In this document: piece after piece, positions 1 to 7,113 of the stretch | How the letters are laid out: the number at the start of each line of letters is the position of its first letter | Numbering within the stretch: position 1 is the stretch's first letter | Program-made: the position numbers and the translations under genes | Notes under the pieces: generated by a model | Seen by the model: the letters and a program-made list of their open reading frames with translations, nothing else | Database searches by the model: none | Told to the model about the DNA's origin: nothing | Assembly (NCBI GenBank): GCA_947452525.1 | Contig: CANGCW010000007.1 | Location: 1-17,897, forward strand | Source: Actinomycetota bacterium | GTDB taxonomy: Bacteria; Actinomycetota; Actinomycetes; Nanopelagicales; Nanopelagicaceae | DNA length: 17,897 bases | Reading direction: 5' to 3'

Positions 1-626
1 ACGGAGAAGTTACCTCGGTCGAGTCCGACGAGTAAGACGCCATCGCTCTTCACGGTGAGACGATCGGCAGGGTTTGTTGGTGCTTCCAACTCGAGTGGCT
101 CTTGGTTAATTCCCTCTAGCCAACGTACATCCACTGATGGTGAAAGAAGCGGTTCATCAAATTGCAGATTTACATGCACTGGACCACCGATGAGCACTTT
201 ACGTACATCAAAGATCTCCGCGGTATCTAGCGTCTCCAGTGGAGTCAGAATTCCATCCTGCAACGTCGTCTGGTTCGCACCTGTATTACGCAACCTCGCT
301 GGGCGATCAGCGGTGAGGTAGAGAACTTGTGAATCGCTATGAAAGGCCTCGAGCGCTGACGGGTGGTAATTCGCAACCGCTGTGCCGCTTGTGCAGATGC
401 AGACAACGTAGTTATCGCTCGCGCGTGAAAGTCCGAGAGCAAAGAAACCTGCACCACGTTCATCAATTCGAACGTGAAGTTCAATCAACCGAGCCTCTGC
501 GGCTTGGTGCAATGCAATAGAGAGTGGCGCATTCCTTGAACCGGGCGAGAGAACGAAATCCGTTACGCCACATTCAATGAGTTGGCGGACGATGGAGTGG
601 GCAAGGGTTGTCGAGAAGTTATTCAT
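1..626 (-). CDS. menD: MenD, SEPHCHC synthase, N-terminal part (truncated by window edge)
   Basis: This is 2-succinyl-5-enolpyruvyl-6-hydroxy-3-cyclohexene-1-carboxylate synthase, the ThDP-dependent enzyme that joins isochorismate and 2-oxoglutarate in cytoplasmic menaquinone synthesis. Only about the first 208 residues are present, out of roughly 550 for the family; the rest lies beyond position 1. Visible family motifs are LSPGSRNAPLSIAL (26-39), IDERGAGFFALGLS (54-67, where E56 matches the ThDP-activating glutamate), TSGTAVANYHPSALEA (79-94) and LTADRPARLRNTGANQ (104-119). The start ATG at 626-624 overlaps the menC stop as ATGA and has a strong Shine-Dalgarno sequence just upstream. It is the third gene of menB-menC-menD, probably translationally coupled to menC. 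The identification is secure from motif order and neighbours. Confidence 0.95.
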   Translation of the reverse strand, partial: MNNFSTTLAHSIVRQLIECGVTDFVLSPGSRNAPLSIALHQAAEARLIELHVRIDERGAGFFALGLSRASDNYVVCICTSGTAVANYHPSALEAFHSDSQVLYLTADRPARLRNTGANQTTLQDGILTPLETLDTAEIFDVRKVLIGGPVHVNLQFDEPLLSPSVDVRWLEGINQEPLELEAPTNPADRLTVKSDGVLLVGLDRGNFS

Positions 627-1603
627 AACCACTCCTCCCCTCGGTTCGCGTTCCAGATATCTGTAACGCGATTCTTCCACCAATTTCTCCGCTCTTCACT
701 TGCAGCGTACTTCGCCATTAACCGTTCGCTCGGCTCCCGACGCTCAACAGCGATTGCGCCATTCTCTGGAAGTAGTGCTGGCTCACAAATATCAGACTCA
801 AGGAGGGCGATGGTGCCGAGGCCGCAGGCGAAATCCATCTTGGGGAAGGAGGCAGCGAGGGCTGCTCCGTGCGCGATTCCAATGCCGGTATCGAGAGCGG
901 AAGAGACAACCACGGGAAGCCCAGCGCTGCTGATGATCTCGTGCGCAACTTCGAAGCCACCGACAGGTGCCCACTTCAACATCGCAATATCTGCAAATTC
1001 AGAGAGCTCGGAGAATGAATTATCAAGCCCTTTGCGGATTGATTCATCCGCAGCGATCTTAAATGGCGTCTCACGTTTCAATTGACGTAAATCAAAGAGA
1101 TCCTTACAAGGCTGTTCTATATATTCAAAGATATCGCCGAATCGTGAGTGATATTCGTAGAGATACTCAATCGCATCTCGCAGCGACCAACCGCCATTAA
1201 CATCGAGACGAATCTTTGCATCGGGAATTACTTGGAGTACCGCCTCGACAAGAGCTGCGCCATCCTCAAAGGCGTTGACCTTAATCTTTACAGTCGTACA
1301 TCCACGGAATTTCGCCAAGAGCTCGGGAACACGTGCGGCATCAATATTAGGAATGATGGCATTGACTTCAATGCTCTCGCGATACAACTTCGGCCACGGC
1401 TTATACGCCGCACGTACTGAGGCCTTTAACCAATGCGCAGCCTCCGCTACTTCATACTCTAGGAACGGAGCGAACTCACTCCATCCTTCGCTACCGCGGA
1501 AAAGTGCGACCTCACGATGGTTAATTCCCCGAAAGTTTGTGAGGGTTGGAATCGAGAGCACAGTGAACTCTTGAAAAACCTCATCGGGGAAGTGAGTGCT
1601 CAT
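623..1603 (-). CDS. menC: MenC, o-succinylbenzoate synthase
   Basis: An enolase-superfamily enzyme that dehydrates SHCHC to o-succinylbenzoate in menaquinone synthesis. The 326 residues match the actinobacterial family length. The catalytic set is visible: the KxK motif TVKIKV with K106 and K108, metal ligands D134 (RLDVNGG), E163 (YIEQPC) and D186 (AADES), and the second catalytic lysine K210 (MLKWAPVGG). The N-terminal capping segment has the actinobacterial-looking FRGINHREVALFRG stretch at residues 24-37. The start ATG is 2 nt after the menB stop without a clear Shine-Dalgarno sequence, so translation probably depends on coupling to menB. Its stop overlaps the menD start by 4 bases. Other enolase-superfamily activities such as N-acylamino acid racemase are possible for related sequences, but the men context settles it. 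Confidence 0.95.
   Translation of the reverse strand: MSTHFPDEVFQEFTVLSIPTLTNFRGINHREVALFRGSEGWSEFAPFLEYEVAEAAHWLKASVRAAYKPWPKLYRESIEVNAIIPNIDAARVPELLAKFRGCTTVKIKVNAFEDGAALVEAVLQVIPDAKIRLDVNGGWSLRDAIEYLYEYHSRFGDIFEYIEQPCKDLFDLRQLKRETPFKIAADESIRKGLDNSFSELSEFADIAMLKWAPVGGFEVAHEIISSAGLPVVVSSALDTGIGIAHGAALAASFPKMDFACGLGTIALLESDICEPALLPENGAIAVERREPSERLMAKYAASEERRNWWKNRVTDIWNANRGEEWL
632..640 (-). promoter_or_regulatory. Shine-Dalgarno site of menD
   Basis: On the minus strand GGGGAGGAG lies 5 nt before the menD ATG, inside the last codons of menC. It is one of the strongest ribosome-binding sites in the window and supports the chosen menD start. With the ATGA overlap it suggests both re-initiation and direct initiation at menD. 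Confidence 0.7.
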
Positions 1604-1605
1604 GG

Positions 1606-2484
1606 TTAAGGACGCTTAGGGAACTTTCCGAAGTTAGGTTCACGGCGTTCTTTGTAAGCATCGCGCCCCTCTTGTCCCTCTTCTGACATGTAGAAGAGAA
1701 GAGTCGCATCGCCAGCAAGTTGTTGAATGCCGGCCAGTCCATCATCAGCAGCGTTAAGTCCTGCTTTAAGAAGACGGAGCGCCATCGGAGAATGGCGCAA
1801 CATTTCACGACACCATGAGACTGTCTCACCCTCAAGATCTGCAAGTGGAACAACGGTATTAACTAGACCCATATCGAGCGCTTCTTGCGCATCGTATTGG
1901 CGACAGAGGAACCAGATCTCGCGCGCCTTCTTCTGACCAACGTGGCGAGCGAGCAGTCCTGCACCATATCCACCATCGAATGAACCAACCATTGGGCCGG
2001 TCTGGCCAAACTTTGCGTTATCGGCAGCAATCGTTAGATCGCAGACAACGTGAAGAACATGCCCGCCGCCGACTGCCCATCCTGCAACCATTGCAACAAC
2101 TGGCTTTGGCATTCTGCGAATCTGAATTTGTAGATCAAGTACATTGAGGCGACCAATACCCTTCTTTGCAAGGGGATCATCACCGAGGTAACCATCATCA
2201 CCGCGGACGTTGATATCGCCGCCAGAGCAGAATGCCTCTCCACCTTCACCGGTGAAGATGACAACGCCGACGCTCTCATCGTCGCGAGCTAAGTTAAAGG
2301 CACGCTCTAATTCGAAGAGGGTCTGCGGACGAAATGCATTGCGGACCTCGGGGCGATTAATCGTTATCTTCGCCATTCCGTCAGCGGTCTCGTAACGAAT
2401 ATCAGTGAAGCCCTCGCCACCCTCGCCCACCTTCCATGCGGGCAGAGTTGTAGAACCTGGTTCGCGCTTAAATGGCTTACTCAA
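1606..2484 (-). CDS. menB: MenB, 1,4-dihydroxy-2-naphthoyl-CoA synthase
   Basis: A crotonase-family enzyme that closes the second ring of the naphthoquinone by converting o-succinylbenzoyl-CoA to DHNA-CoA. The oxyanion-hole region FCSGGDINVRG (85-95), MVAGWAVGGGH (132-142) and QTGPMVGSFDGGYG (161-174) are all present, as is the C-terminal FYMSEEGQEGRDAY (264-277) that reaches into the neighbouring subunit in this family. G163 occupies the position that is glycine in E. coli-type, bicarbonate-using MenB and aspartate (D185) in the M. tuberculosis enzyme. Length (292 aa) and the WFLCRQYDAQEALDMGLVN segment (191-209) also resemble the E. coli enzyme. The start is TTG at 2484-2482, chosen because AGGAGG lies 4 nt upstream and no other in-frame start is suitable. 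It is the first gene of menB-menC-menD and divergent from menE. Confidence 0.96.
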   Translation of the reverse strand: MSKPFKREPGSTTLPAWKVGEGGEGFTDIRYETADGMAKITINRPEVRNAFRPQTLFELERAFNLARDDESVGVVIFTGEGGEAFCSGGDINVRGDDGYLGDDPLAKKGIGRLNVLDLQIQIRRMPKPVVAMVAGWAVGGGHVLHVVCDLTIAADNAKFGQTGPMVGSFDGGYGAGLLARHVGQKKAREIWFLCRQYDAQEALDMGLVNTVVPLADLEGETVSWCREMLRHSPMALRLLKAGLNAADDGLAGIQQLAGDATLLFYMSEEGQEGRDAYKERREPNFGKFPKRP

Positions 2485-2531
2485 CTTTCCTCCTGACGAG
2501 AGCTACCTACAGGCGATAGCCTACGGCTCTC
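2485..2531. promoter_or_regulatory. Divergent menB/menE control region
   Basis: This 47-bp interval must hold the promoters of both men operons. A TANNNT hexamer, TAGCCT at 2517-2522, lies 9 nt before the menE ATG and could give a nearly leaderless menE transcript. An inverted repeat GAGAGC (2498-2503) / GCTCTC (2526-2531) frames the interval. A direct repeat CCTAC (2506-2510 and 2520-2524) and a small AGGC-GATA-GCCT palindrome (2511-2522) lie inside it. A shared operator is possible. I see no clear -35 element or -10 for menB. Confidence 0.4.
2489..2494 (-). promoter_or_regulatory. Shine-Dalgarno site that fixes the TTG start of menB
   Basis: Minus-strand AGGAGG followed by AAAG and then TTG. 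A full consensus site with a short 4-nt spacer supports TTG as the real start codon of menB. No ATG or GTG in frame lies nearby upstream. Confidence 0.7.
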
Positions 2532-3590
2532 ATGGTTACCTCGCCGCAACGGAAGCTGCTTCGCGTGAATGGTTCGTGGTCAATTCCACAACTGCGCGAG
2601 CACCTTGAGGCCGCCCTCGACGGCTCTGGTCCCGCACTGGGCGTTGGCGAGATCTCATCCACTTCCGTCTCTACCGATATCGCCCTCGTTGTTGCGACAA
2701 GTGGCTCCACCGGAAATCCGAAGCAGGTCGCCCTTACTGCTGGTGCAGTGCGCTTCTCCGCAGAGGCATCTAATACCTTTCTCGGTGCGAAAGCTGGCGC
2801 ATCCTGGTCGCTGCTACTGCCAACAGAACATATCGCCGGAATCAATGTCATCGCTCGCGCAATCGCTCTGGGTGGGGCGATTGTCACGCAAGAAGATCAC
2901 GCTGATTTCACCTCGATTGTTCCCACTCAATTACATCGCGCGCTCAATGGTAATGATGCGCTTCTGAAGCATCTTCAAGGAGCAGCGGCGGTTCTCGTTG
3001 GTGGTGCACCTCTGCAACCTGAACTACGCCGTGAGGCAGAAGCAGCGGGCATCACCGTTGTTACAACATATGGAATGAGTGAGAGTTGTGGCGGCTGCGT
3101 CTACAACGGTCGTCCACTTTCAGGTGTTGAGGTAGAGAGTATTGATGGACGGATCGCTATCAAGGGTGGAGTACTCGCATCCGGATATCTCGGAGTTGAG
3201 GAACCATTCCTCACAGATGGTTGGTTCATTACATCTGATCTTGGCACCATCGTTGATGGAAAGGTAACAATCACTGGTCGAGCCGATGATGTCATCATCT
3301 CCGGTGGAGAGAAGATCTCCTTAGGTGCGATTACCGATTTCCTCAATCAGAAATTTCCAATACATGAATTCTTGGCACTTTCAGTTATTGATCCCGAGTG
3401 GGGCGAGGCGCTAGCTATCGCCTCAACTGCAGAGATTGATAGGGAGAGAGTTCGCGCAGCACTTGTCGCGGAATATGGAGCCCACCTCTCGCCTAAGGCC
3501 TTCGCTGTGACGAGTCACATTCCAAAAACCTCGCTCGGTAAGCCAGATAGAAAGAAGTTCACTAAAGATTTTGGCACACTGCTCTCATGA
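2532..3590 (+). CDS. menE: MenE, o-succinylbenzoate-CoA ligase
   Basis: An adenylate-forming (ANL) enzyme that activates o-succinylbenzoate with ATP and CoA, supplying the substrate of MenB. Motifs in order are the P-loop ATSGSTGNPK (55-64), TYGMSESCGGC (179-189), the ATP-binding aspartate region SDLGTIVDGKVTITGRADD (235-253), the hinge IISGGEKI (255-262) and the C-terminal PKTSLGKPDRK (331-341) with adenylation lysine K337. At 352 residues it is the short actinobacterial form without the long N-terminal part seen in E. coli. ATG 2532 is the first in-frame start after a stop at 2517, and it has no Shine-Dalgarno sequence, which fits a leaderless or very short leader. Its stop overlaps menA as ATGA. 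Confidence 0.93.
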   Translation: MVTSPQRKLLRVNGSWSIPQLREHLEAALDGSGPALGVGEISSTSVSTDIALVVATSGSTGNPKQVALTAGAVRFSAEASNTFLGAKAGASWSLLLPTEHIAGINVIARAIALGGAIVTQEDHADFTSIVPTQLHRALNGNDALLKHLQGAAAVLVGGAPLQPELRREAEAAGITVVTTYGMSESCGGCVYNGRPLSGVEVESIDGRIAIKGGVLASGYLGVEEPFLTDGWFITSDLGTIVDGKVTITGRADDVIISGGEKISLGAITDFLNQKFPIHEFLALSVIDPEWGEALAIASTAEIDRERVRAALVAEYGAHLSPKAFAVTSHIPKTSLGKPDRKKFTKDFGTLLS

Positions 3591-4486
3591 ATTCACGTGA
3601 TCAACTAAAGCTCTGGGTTGCCGGTGCACGTCCCCGCACCTTGCCTGCTGCCATCGCACCCGTGCTCGTTGGTACTGCAATTCGATTTCAAGATATCGGT
3701 TCATATAAAGATCTCAATTGGTTAAGCGCCGCACTCGCGTTGATCGTCAGCCTTAGCCTTCAAGTCGCAGTGAACTATGCAAATGATTACTCCGATGGCA
3801 TTAAGGGCACAGATGAGAATCGCGTTGGTCCCCTCCGTTTAGTTGGAAGCGGAACATTCTCTGCTGGCGCCGTTAAGCGCGCCGCATTTTTCTCATTCGG
3901 TGTTGGCGCAGTGTCAGGATTAATCCTTGCTGCACGTAGCTCATGGTGGTTAATTGCAGTAGGTGGGGTAGCAATCCTCGCCGCCTGGTTCTACACCGGC
4001 GGAAAGCGTCCATACGGTTATCAAGGCTTTGGCGAGATCTCCGTCTTTATCTTCTTCGGCCTTGTAGCAACAATCGGCTCTTACTTTGCTCAAGCAAAGA
4101 CGATCAATCGTTCATCCATCTTGATGGGCATCTCGATGGGTCTTCTCTCGTGTGCACTCCTTGCAGTGAATAATCTCCGTGACCTTCCGAAGGATGCGCT
4201 CGTCGGTAAGAAGACCCTTGCAGTGCGCCTCGGAGATAAGCGCGCACGCAACCTCTTCCAATCACTTCTCGTCTTCGGAGTCGGCGCTGCATTTATCGCT
4301 ACTAACTTCTTACATCCATCGCTCTCTCCTATCGTCGCTGCGGTGGGCTTCTCAATGGCGCTACAAGCAATTCAGAAGGTAAAACGGGGCGCCTCAGGCG
4401 CAGATCTCATCCCGGTGCTTGGCGAGACTGGCCGTATCCAACTCTTCGTCAGCCTGCTATCCACAATTATCTTTATCGCTGGTTGA
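3587..4486 (+). CDS. menA: MenA, 1,4-dihydroxy-2-naphthoate polyprenyltransferase
   Basis: A UbiA-family integral membrane enzyme that attaches the polyprenyl tail to DHNA to give demethylmenaquinone. The two aspartate-rich prenyl-diphosphate and magnesium sites are visible: NYANDYSDGIKGTD (63-76) and NNLRDLPKDALVGKKTLAVR (195-214). The typical N-terminal WVAGARPRTLPAAIAPVLVG (10-29) is also present. Several long hydrophobic stretches (for example about 46-62, 101-117, 120-137, 152-168, 178-194 and 228-244) fit a multi-helix fold. The length of 299 residues is normal for MenA. The start overlaps the menE stop by 4 bases with no ribosome-binding site, so translation is probably coupled. The menA stop codon lies inside the -35 hexamer of the next gene. 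Confidence 0.94.
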   Translation: MNSRDQLKLWVAGARPRTLPAAIAPVLVGTAIRFQDIGSYKDLNWLSAALALIVSLSLQVAVNYANDYSDGIKGTDENRVGPLRLVGSGTFSAGAVKRAAFFSFGVGAVSGLILAARSSWWLIAVGGVAILAAWFYTGGKRPYGYQGFGEISVFIFFGLVATIGSYFAQAKTINRSSILMGISMGLLSCALLAVNNLRDLPKDALVGKKTLAVRLGDKRARNLFQSLLVFGVGAAFIATNFLHPSLSPIVAAVGFSMALQAIQKVKRGASGADLIPVLGETGRIQLFVSLLSTIIFIAG

Positions 4487-4509
4487 CAGTTCACTCTGCT
4501 CGTTAAGAT
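4483..4509 (+). promoter_or_regulatory. Leaderless promoter of the PLDc_N-type gene
   Basis: A perfect -35 TTGACA at 4483-4488 is followed after 15 nt by -10 TAAGAT at 4504-4509. The -10 ends 6 nt before the ATG at 4516, so the predicted transcription start is at or next to the A of the start codon and the mRNA would be leaderless. The 15-nt spacer is shorter than the usual 16-18. The -35 overlaps the menA stop codon. Confidence 0.55.
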
Positions 4510-4515
4510 GGCGCC

Positions 4516-4773
4516 ATGGTAAAAGTTGATGGTTTGATTCTTCTTATCTCTTTAGGTTTAACTCTCTATGCATTCGTAGATTGCGCAATGACTGCACAAG
4601 AGAGCGTTCGTAACCTTCCTAAGTGGGCCTGGCTACTTCTCATCTTTCTCTTCTCTGGATTTGGTGCACTCGGTTGGATCTTCGCGGGCAAGCCAAAGGG
4701 GAACCGCCCGCCACGACGTAAGCGTGGAACGATTCCCCCAGATGACAATCCAGATTTTCTTAACCGGCTATAA
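4516..4773 (+). CDS. Small membrane protein of the PLDc_N (phospholipase D nuclease N-terminal) type
   Basis: An 85-residue protein with two predicted membrane helices (about 5-23 and 36-58) and a basic, proline-rich cytoplasmic-looking tail (KPKGNRPPRRKRG, 59-71). The pattern VDCAMT (21-26) followed by NLPKWAWLLLIFLFSGFGALGWIFAG (33-58) matches the stand-alone PLDc_N family, common in actinobacteria next to menaquinone and cytochrome c genes. No HKD catalytic motif of phospholipase D is present, so no enzymatic role is claimed and the cellular function is unknown. It has its own leaderless promoter and its 3' end overlaps the convergent ccsA gene by 6 bases. A transcription terminator is not visible between them. 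Confidence 0.8.
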   Translation: MVKVDGLILLISLGLTLYAFVDCAMTAQESVRNLPKWAWLLLIFLFSGFGALGWIFAGKPKGNRPPRRKRGTIPPDDNPDFLNRL

Positions 4774-5658
4774 ACCGCTATAGGTATGTCTTCCTGTTCC
4801 CCAGATATTTACATAGACATAGTTAAAGAGAAATGTAGAACCGGCAAAGAGACAGAGCCATGCAGCTCTACGTCCACGCCATCCCACAGTTACACGAGCA
4901 TGTAGATATGCAGCGTATGCAACCCAGGTAATGAATGCCCAAGTCTCCTTTGGATCCCATCCCCAGTAACGACCCCAGGCAGACTCCGCCCAGATTGCTC
5001 CGGCGATAACTGCGAAGGTCCAAAGTGGAAAGACAAATGCAACGAGGCGATATGAGAGTTGATCAAGTGCCTCAAGTGATGGCAGACGCTTAGCCCACTC
5101 AGGGCGACCGCCACGCTCCTCCATGCGATCAAGAATCAGATAGGTCGCGGCCACGGTATTTGCAAGGAGGAAGGTTCCGCCAGAGATGATCGCTGCAGAG
5201 ACGTGGATTGCTAACCATGTTGATTTAAGTGCAGGAACAAGCGGTGCGCTTGGGCGATAGAGAACAGTGATTGCAGTTCCAAGGGTTAAGAGCGTTGCGA
5301 TGGAGACTGGGAGCCCGAGCCAGCGAACCTTGTACTTTGCAAGTGCGTAAAGATATGCGGCGCCGAATGCGAAGGAACCAGTGATGGAGAACTCATACAT
5401 ATTTCCCCATGGAACGCGGTGAGCTGACAGACCTCTAAGGACAATTCCAGCGAAGTTGAAGATGACTCCGAGAACCATCATCGCAGTACCAATACGGCCC
5501 CAGCGATCTGTCTTTGCAAAGTCAAAGCTCGTCTTCTCTTCAACGTTCTTTACAGAGAATGCGACTTCAAATGCATGGGAGAAGAAAGCAATCGCAATGA
5601 CTACAAGCGCTGAATAGATAGCGTAGTTAGAGAGATAAGCAAGGCTGCGAGATGACAT
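4768..5658 (-). CDS. ccsA: CcsA/CcsB-type cytochrome c synthase subunit (System II haem handling)
   Basis: A polytopic membrane protein that, with ResB, exports haem and attaches it to apocytochrome c outside the membrane. The tryptophan-rich WWD motif WGRYWGWDPKETW is at residues 228-240. Histidines H80 (AHRVPWGNMYE), H152 (WLAIHVSA), H253 (YLHARV) and H291 (GRHTYSGL) sit in the sequence contexts of the family's haem-ligand histidines. Length is 296 residues. A TTG directly in front (5661) would extend it by one residue. I prefer ATG 5658, because GGAAG at 5669-5665 gives a 6-nt spacer to it and only 3 nt to the TTG. It is the last gene of the five-gene operon, 3 nt after the resB stop when ATG is used. 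The 3' end overlaps the convergent PLDc_N gene by 6 bases. Confidence 0.94.
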   Translation of the reverse strand: MSSRSLAYLSNYAIYSALVVIAIAFFSHAFEVAFSVKNVEEKTSFDFAKTDRWGRIGTAMMVLGVIFNFAGIVLRGLSAHRVPWGNMYEFSITGSFAFGAAYLYALAKYKVRWLGLPVSIATLLTLGTAITVLYRPSAPLVPALKSTWLAIHVSAAIISGGTFLLANTVAATYLILDRMEERGGRPEWAKRLPSLEALDQLSYRLVAFVFPLWTFAVIAGAIWAESAWGRYWGWDPKETWAFITWVAYAAYLHARVTVGWRGRRAAWLCLFAGSTFLFNYVYVNIWGTGRHTYSGL

Positions 5659-5661
5659 CAA

Positions 5662-7113
5662 TTACTTCCGATTCTCAAGATGGGTCTTTAAACTCTTCAA
5701 CTCTTCAAGTAATCCAGGTGCACTGTTCTTTGCGAGACCTGCAATCTCCAGTTCACCATCTTCACGGAGTTTAATCCAGATTCGACGCTGTCTTCCAAAG
5801 AGTGAGGCCATGAGGCCAAGGATTGCCAAGATTCCACCAAGTAGTGCATAGAGCTTGCCTGGATCATCAACGATCTGCAGGTTAACCCACTGCTCCCAAC
5901 CTTCAAATGTGATGCTGCCCTCACCGAAGTTATAGAGCTGATGAAGTGAGAGCGCCTTGAGGCCGATGCGACGCATCTGTGAAGTATCGACTCGGTAGAC
6001 AGATTGTGGGTTTCCGTTATCTAAACCCAGATTTCCCATCCAGACTGAGACGAGGAGTTGGGGATTGAGAACATCGGGATACGAGGAGAAAGCACCACGC
6101 TGAGCGGTTCTCGCAGCAGTTGGTAGGAATGATGAGACGAATCCAATCTGCGGATTCATATCAGGAACTTTGATCGCACCGATGGAGGTGAGGTTTGCAT
6201 CCTGCGGTAGGAATTCAACCGCGCCTTGGAAGGTGATCTTCCCCTTCTTATCTCTCACAGTGACCACGGGTGAATAACCATTTGCTTGAAGGTAGATCTT
6301 GGTTGATCCATACGTAAGTGGCGAATTCACTTTAATAATCTGCGTCTTTGCCTTTGATCCGATTGGTTCAGCTGCGCTGACAGTTAACTTGTAATCGAGT
6401 GGTGCGCGCGTTGCGGGATCATATGTCGCCTTGAAGGCATCAATATGAAGGGCAAATGAACGGAGTGAACCCTCCCGTTGGAACTTTCCGAAGGAGAGGT
6501 TGTCATAGGAAGTTGGTGTGTTCACAAAGGTGTCGCCGACGTTGAGAATCGCCTCGCCCTTGCTACCGAAGAGACCACCCATTGCAACTGCAACAAGGAT
6601 AAGAATCAGCGAGAGATGAAAGAGGAGATTTCCACTCTCACGGGTGTAACCCTTCTCAGCAGAGATCGAACCCTCTTCACGACGAATACGGAAACGGTTC
6701 TTCTTCAACCAAACCTGCGCACTATCGAGATCGCCGCCAACCTGCTCGTAACCCTCCATGCGATCCAAGAACTTGGGAGTCAGTGGAGGCTGCTTGCCGA
6801 TCGCCTTGATATGTTCAAGTGTGCGCGGAAGTACGCAACCGATAAGTGAGATAAAGAGCAGGATATAAATCGCGCTAAACCAAGGCGATGAGTAAACATC
6901 GAAGAACTTAAGCGACTCAAGAATCTTACCCGTGGATTTATGTGCCGCGAGAAAATCTCGGACCTTCAGCGGATTCTGATTTCGCTGCGGAAAGAGCGAT
7001 CCCGGGATTGAAGCGACACCGAGCAAGAGCAATAACATAATCGCCGTGCGCATCGATGTGAGTTGGCGCCATAACCAGCGAAGTGTTGCGCGCGTGCCAA
7101 TCTGCTCGGTCAT
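5662..7113 (-). CDS. resB: ResB (Ccs1), cytochrome c biogenesis protein
   Basis: The partner of CcsA in System II cytochrome c maturation; the complex passes haem to apocytochrome c. The layout is that of ResB. A basic cytoplasmic N-terminus leads to membrane helix 1 (about 24-38, followed by IPGSLFPQR at 36-44). Helix 2 is at about 80-96, and helix 3 at 163-182 begins with LLFHLSLILILVAV. A large extracytoplasmic domain of about 235 residues follows, then helix 4 at about 421-439 and a charged cytoplasmic tail. H166 at the start of helix 3 lies where the family has a conserved histidine. At 483 residues it is within the usual actinobacterial range. Its ATG overlaps the ccdA stop as TAATG. 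It lies between ccdA and ccsA, the standard order. Confidence 0.92.
   Translation of the reverse strand: MTEQIGTRATLRWLWRQLTSMRTAIMLLLLLGVASIPGSLFPQRNQNPLKVRDFLAAHKSTGKILESLKFFDVYSSPWFSAIYILLFISLIGCVLPRTLEHIKAIGKQPPLTPKFLDRMEGYEQVGGDLDSAQVWLKKNRFRIRREEGSISAEKGYTRESGNLLFHLSLILILVAVAMGGLFGSKGEAILNVGDTFVNTPTSYDNLSFGKFQREGSLRSFALHIDAFKATYDPATRAPLDYKLTVSAAEPIGSKAKTQIIKVNSPLTYGSTKIYLQANGYSPVVTVRDKKGKITFQGAVEFLPQDANLTSIGAIKVPDMNPQIGFVSSFLPTAARTAQRGAFSSYPDVLNPQLLVSVWMGNLGLDNGNPQSVYRVDTSQMRRIGLKALSLHQLYNFGEGSITFEGWEQWVNLQIVDDPGKLYALLGGILAILGLMASLFGRQRRIWIKLREDGELEIAGLAKNSAPGLLEELKSLKTHLENRK
5665..5669 (-). promoter_or_regulatory. Ribosome-binding site deciding the ccsA start
   Basis: Minus-strand GGAAG overlaps the resB stop region and is followed by TAATTG and then ATG. 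The 6-nt spacer favours ATG 5658 over the adjacent TTG 5661. Confidence 0.5.

Noticed and set aside
582..1085. A 167-codon plus-strand open frame opposite menC
   Set aside because: It lies wholly antisense to the end of menC and start of menD, both of which show family motifs. Its translation shows no recognisable domain.
4516..4773. Reading the small membrane protein as a phospholipase D or cardiolipin synthase
   Set aside because: No HKD motif and only 85 residues; only the N-terminal two-helix domain is present.
4761..4790. Possible bidirectional terminator at the convergent PLDc_N/ccsA ends
   Set aside because: The repeated CTATA elements are direct, not inverted, repeats; no GC stem followed by a T run can be drawn.
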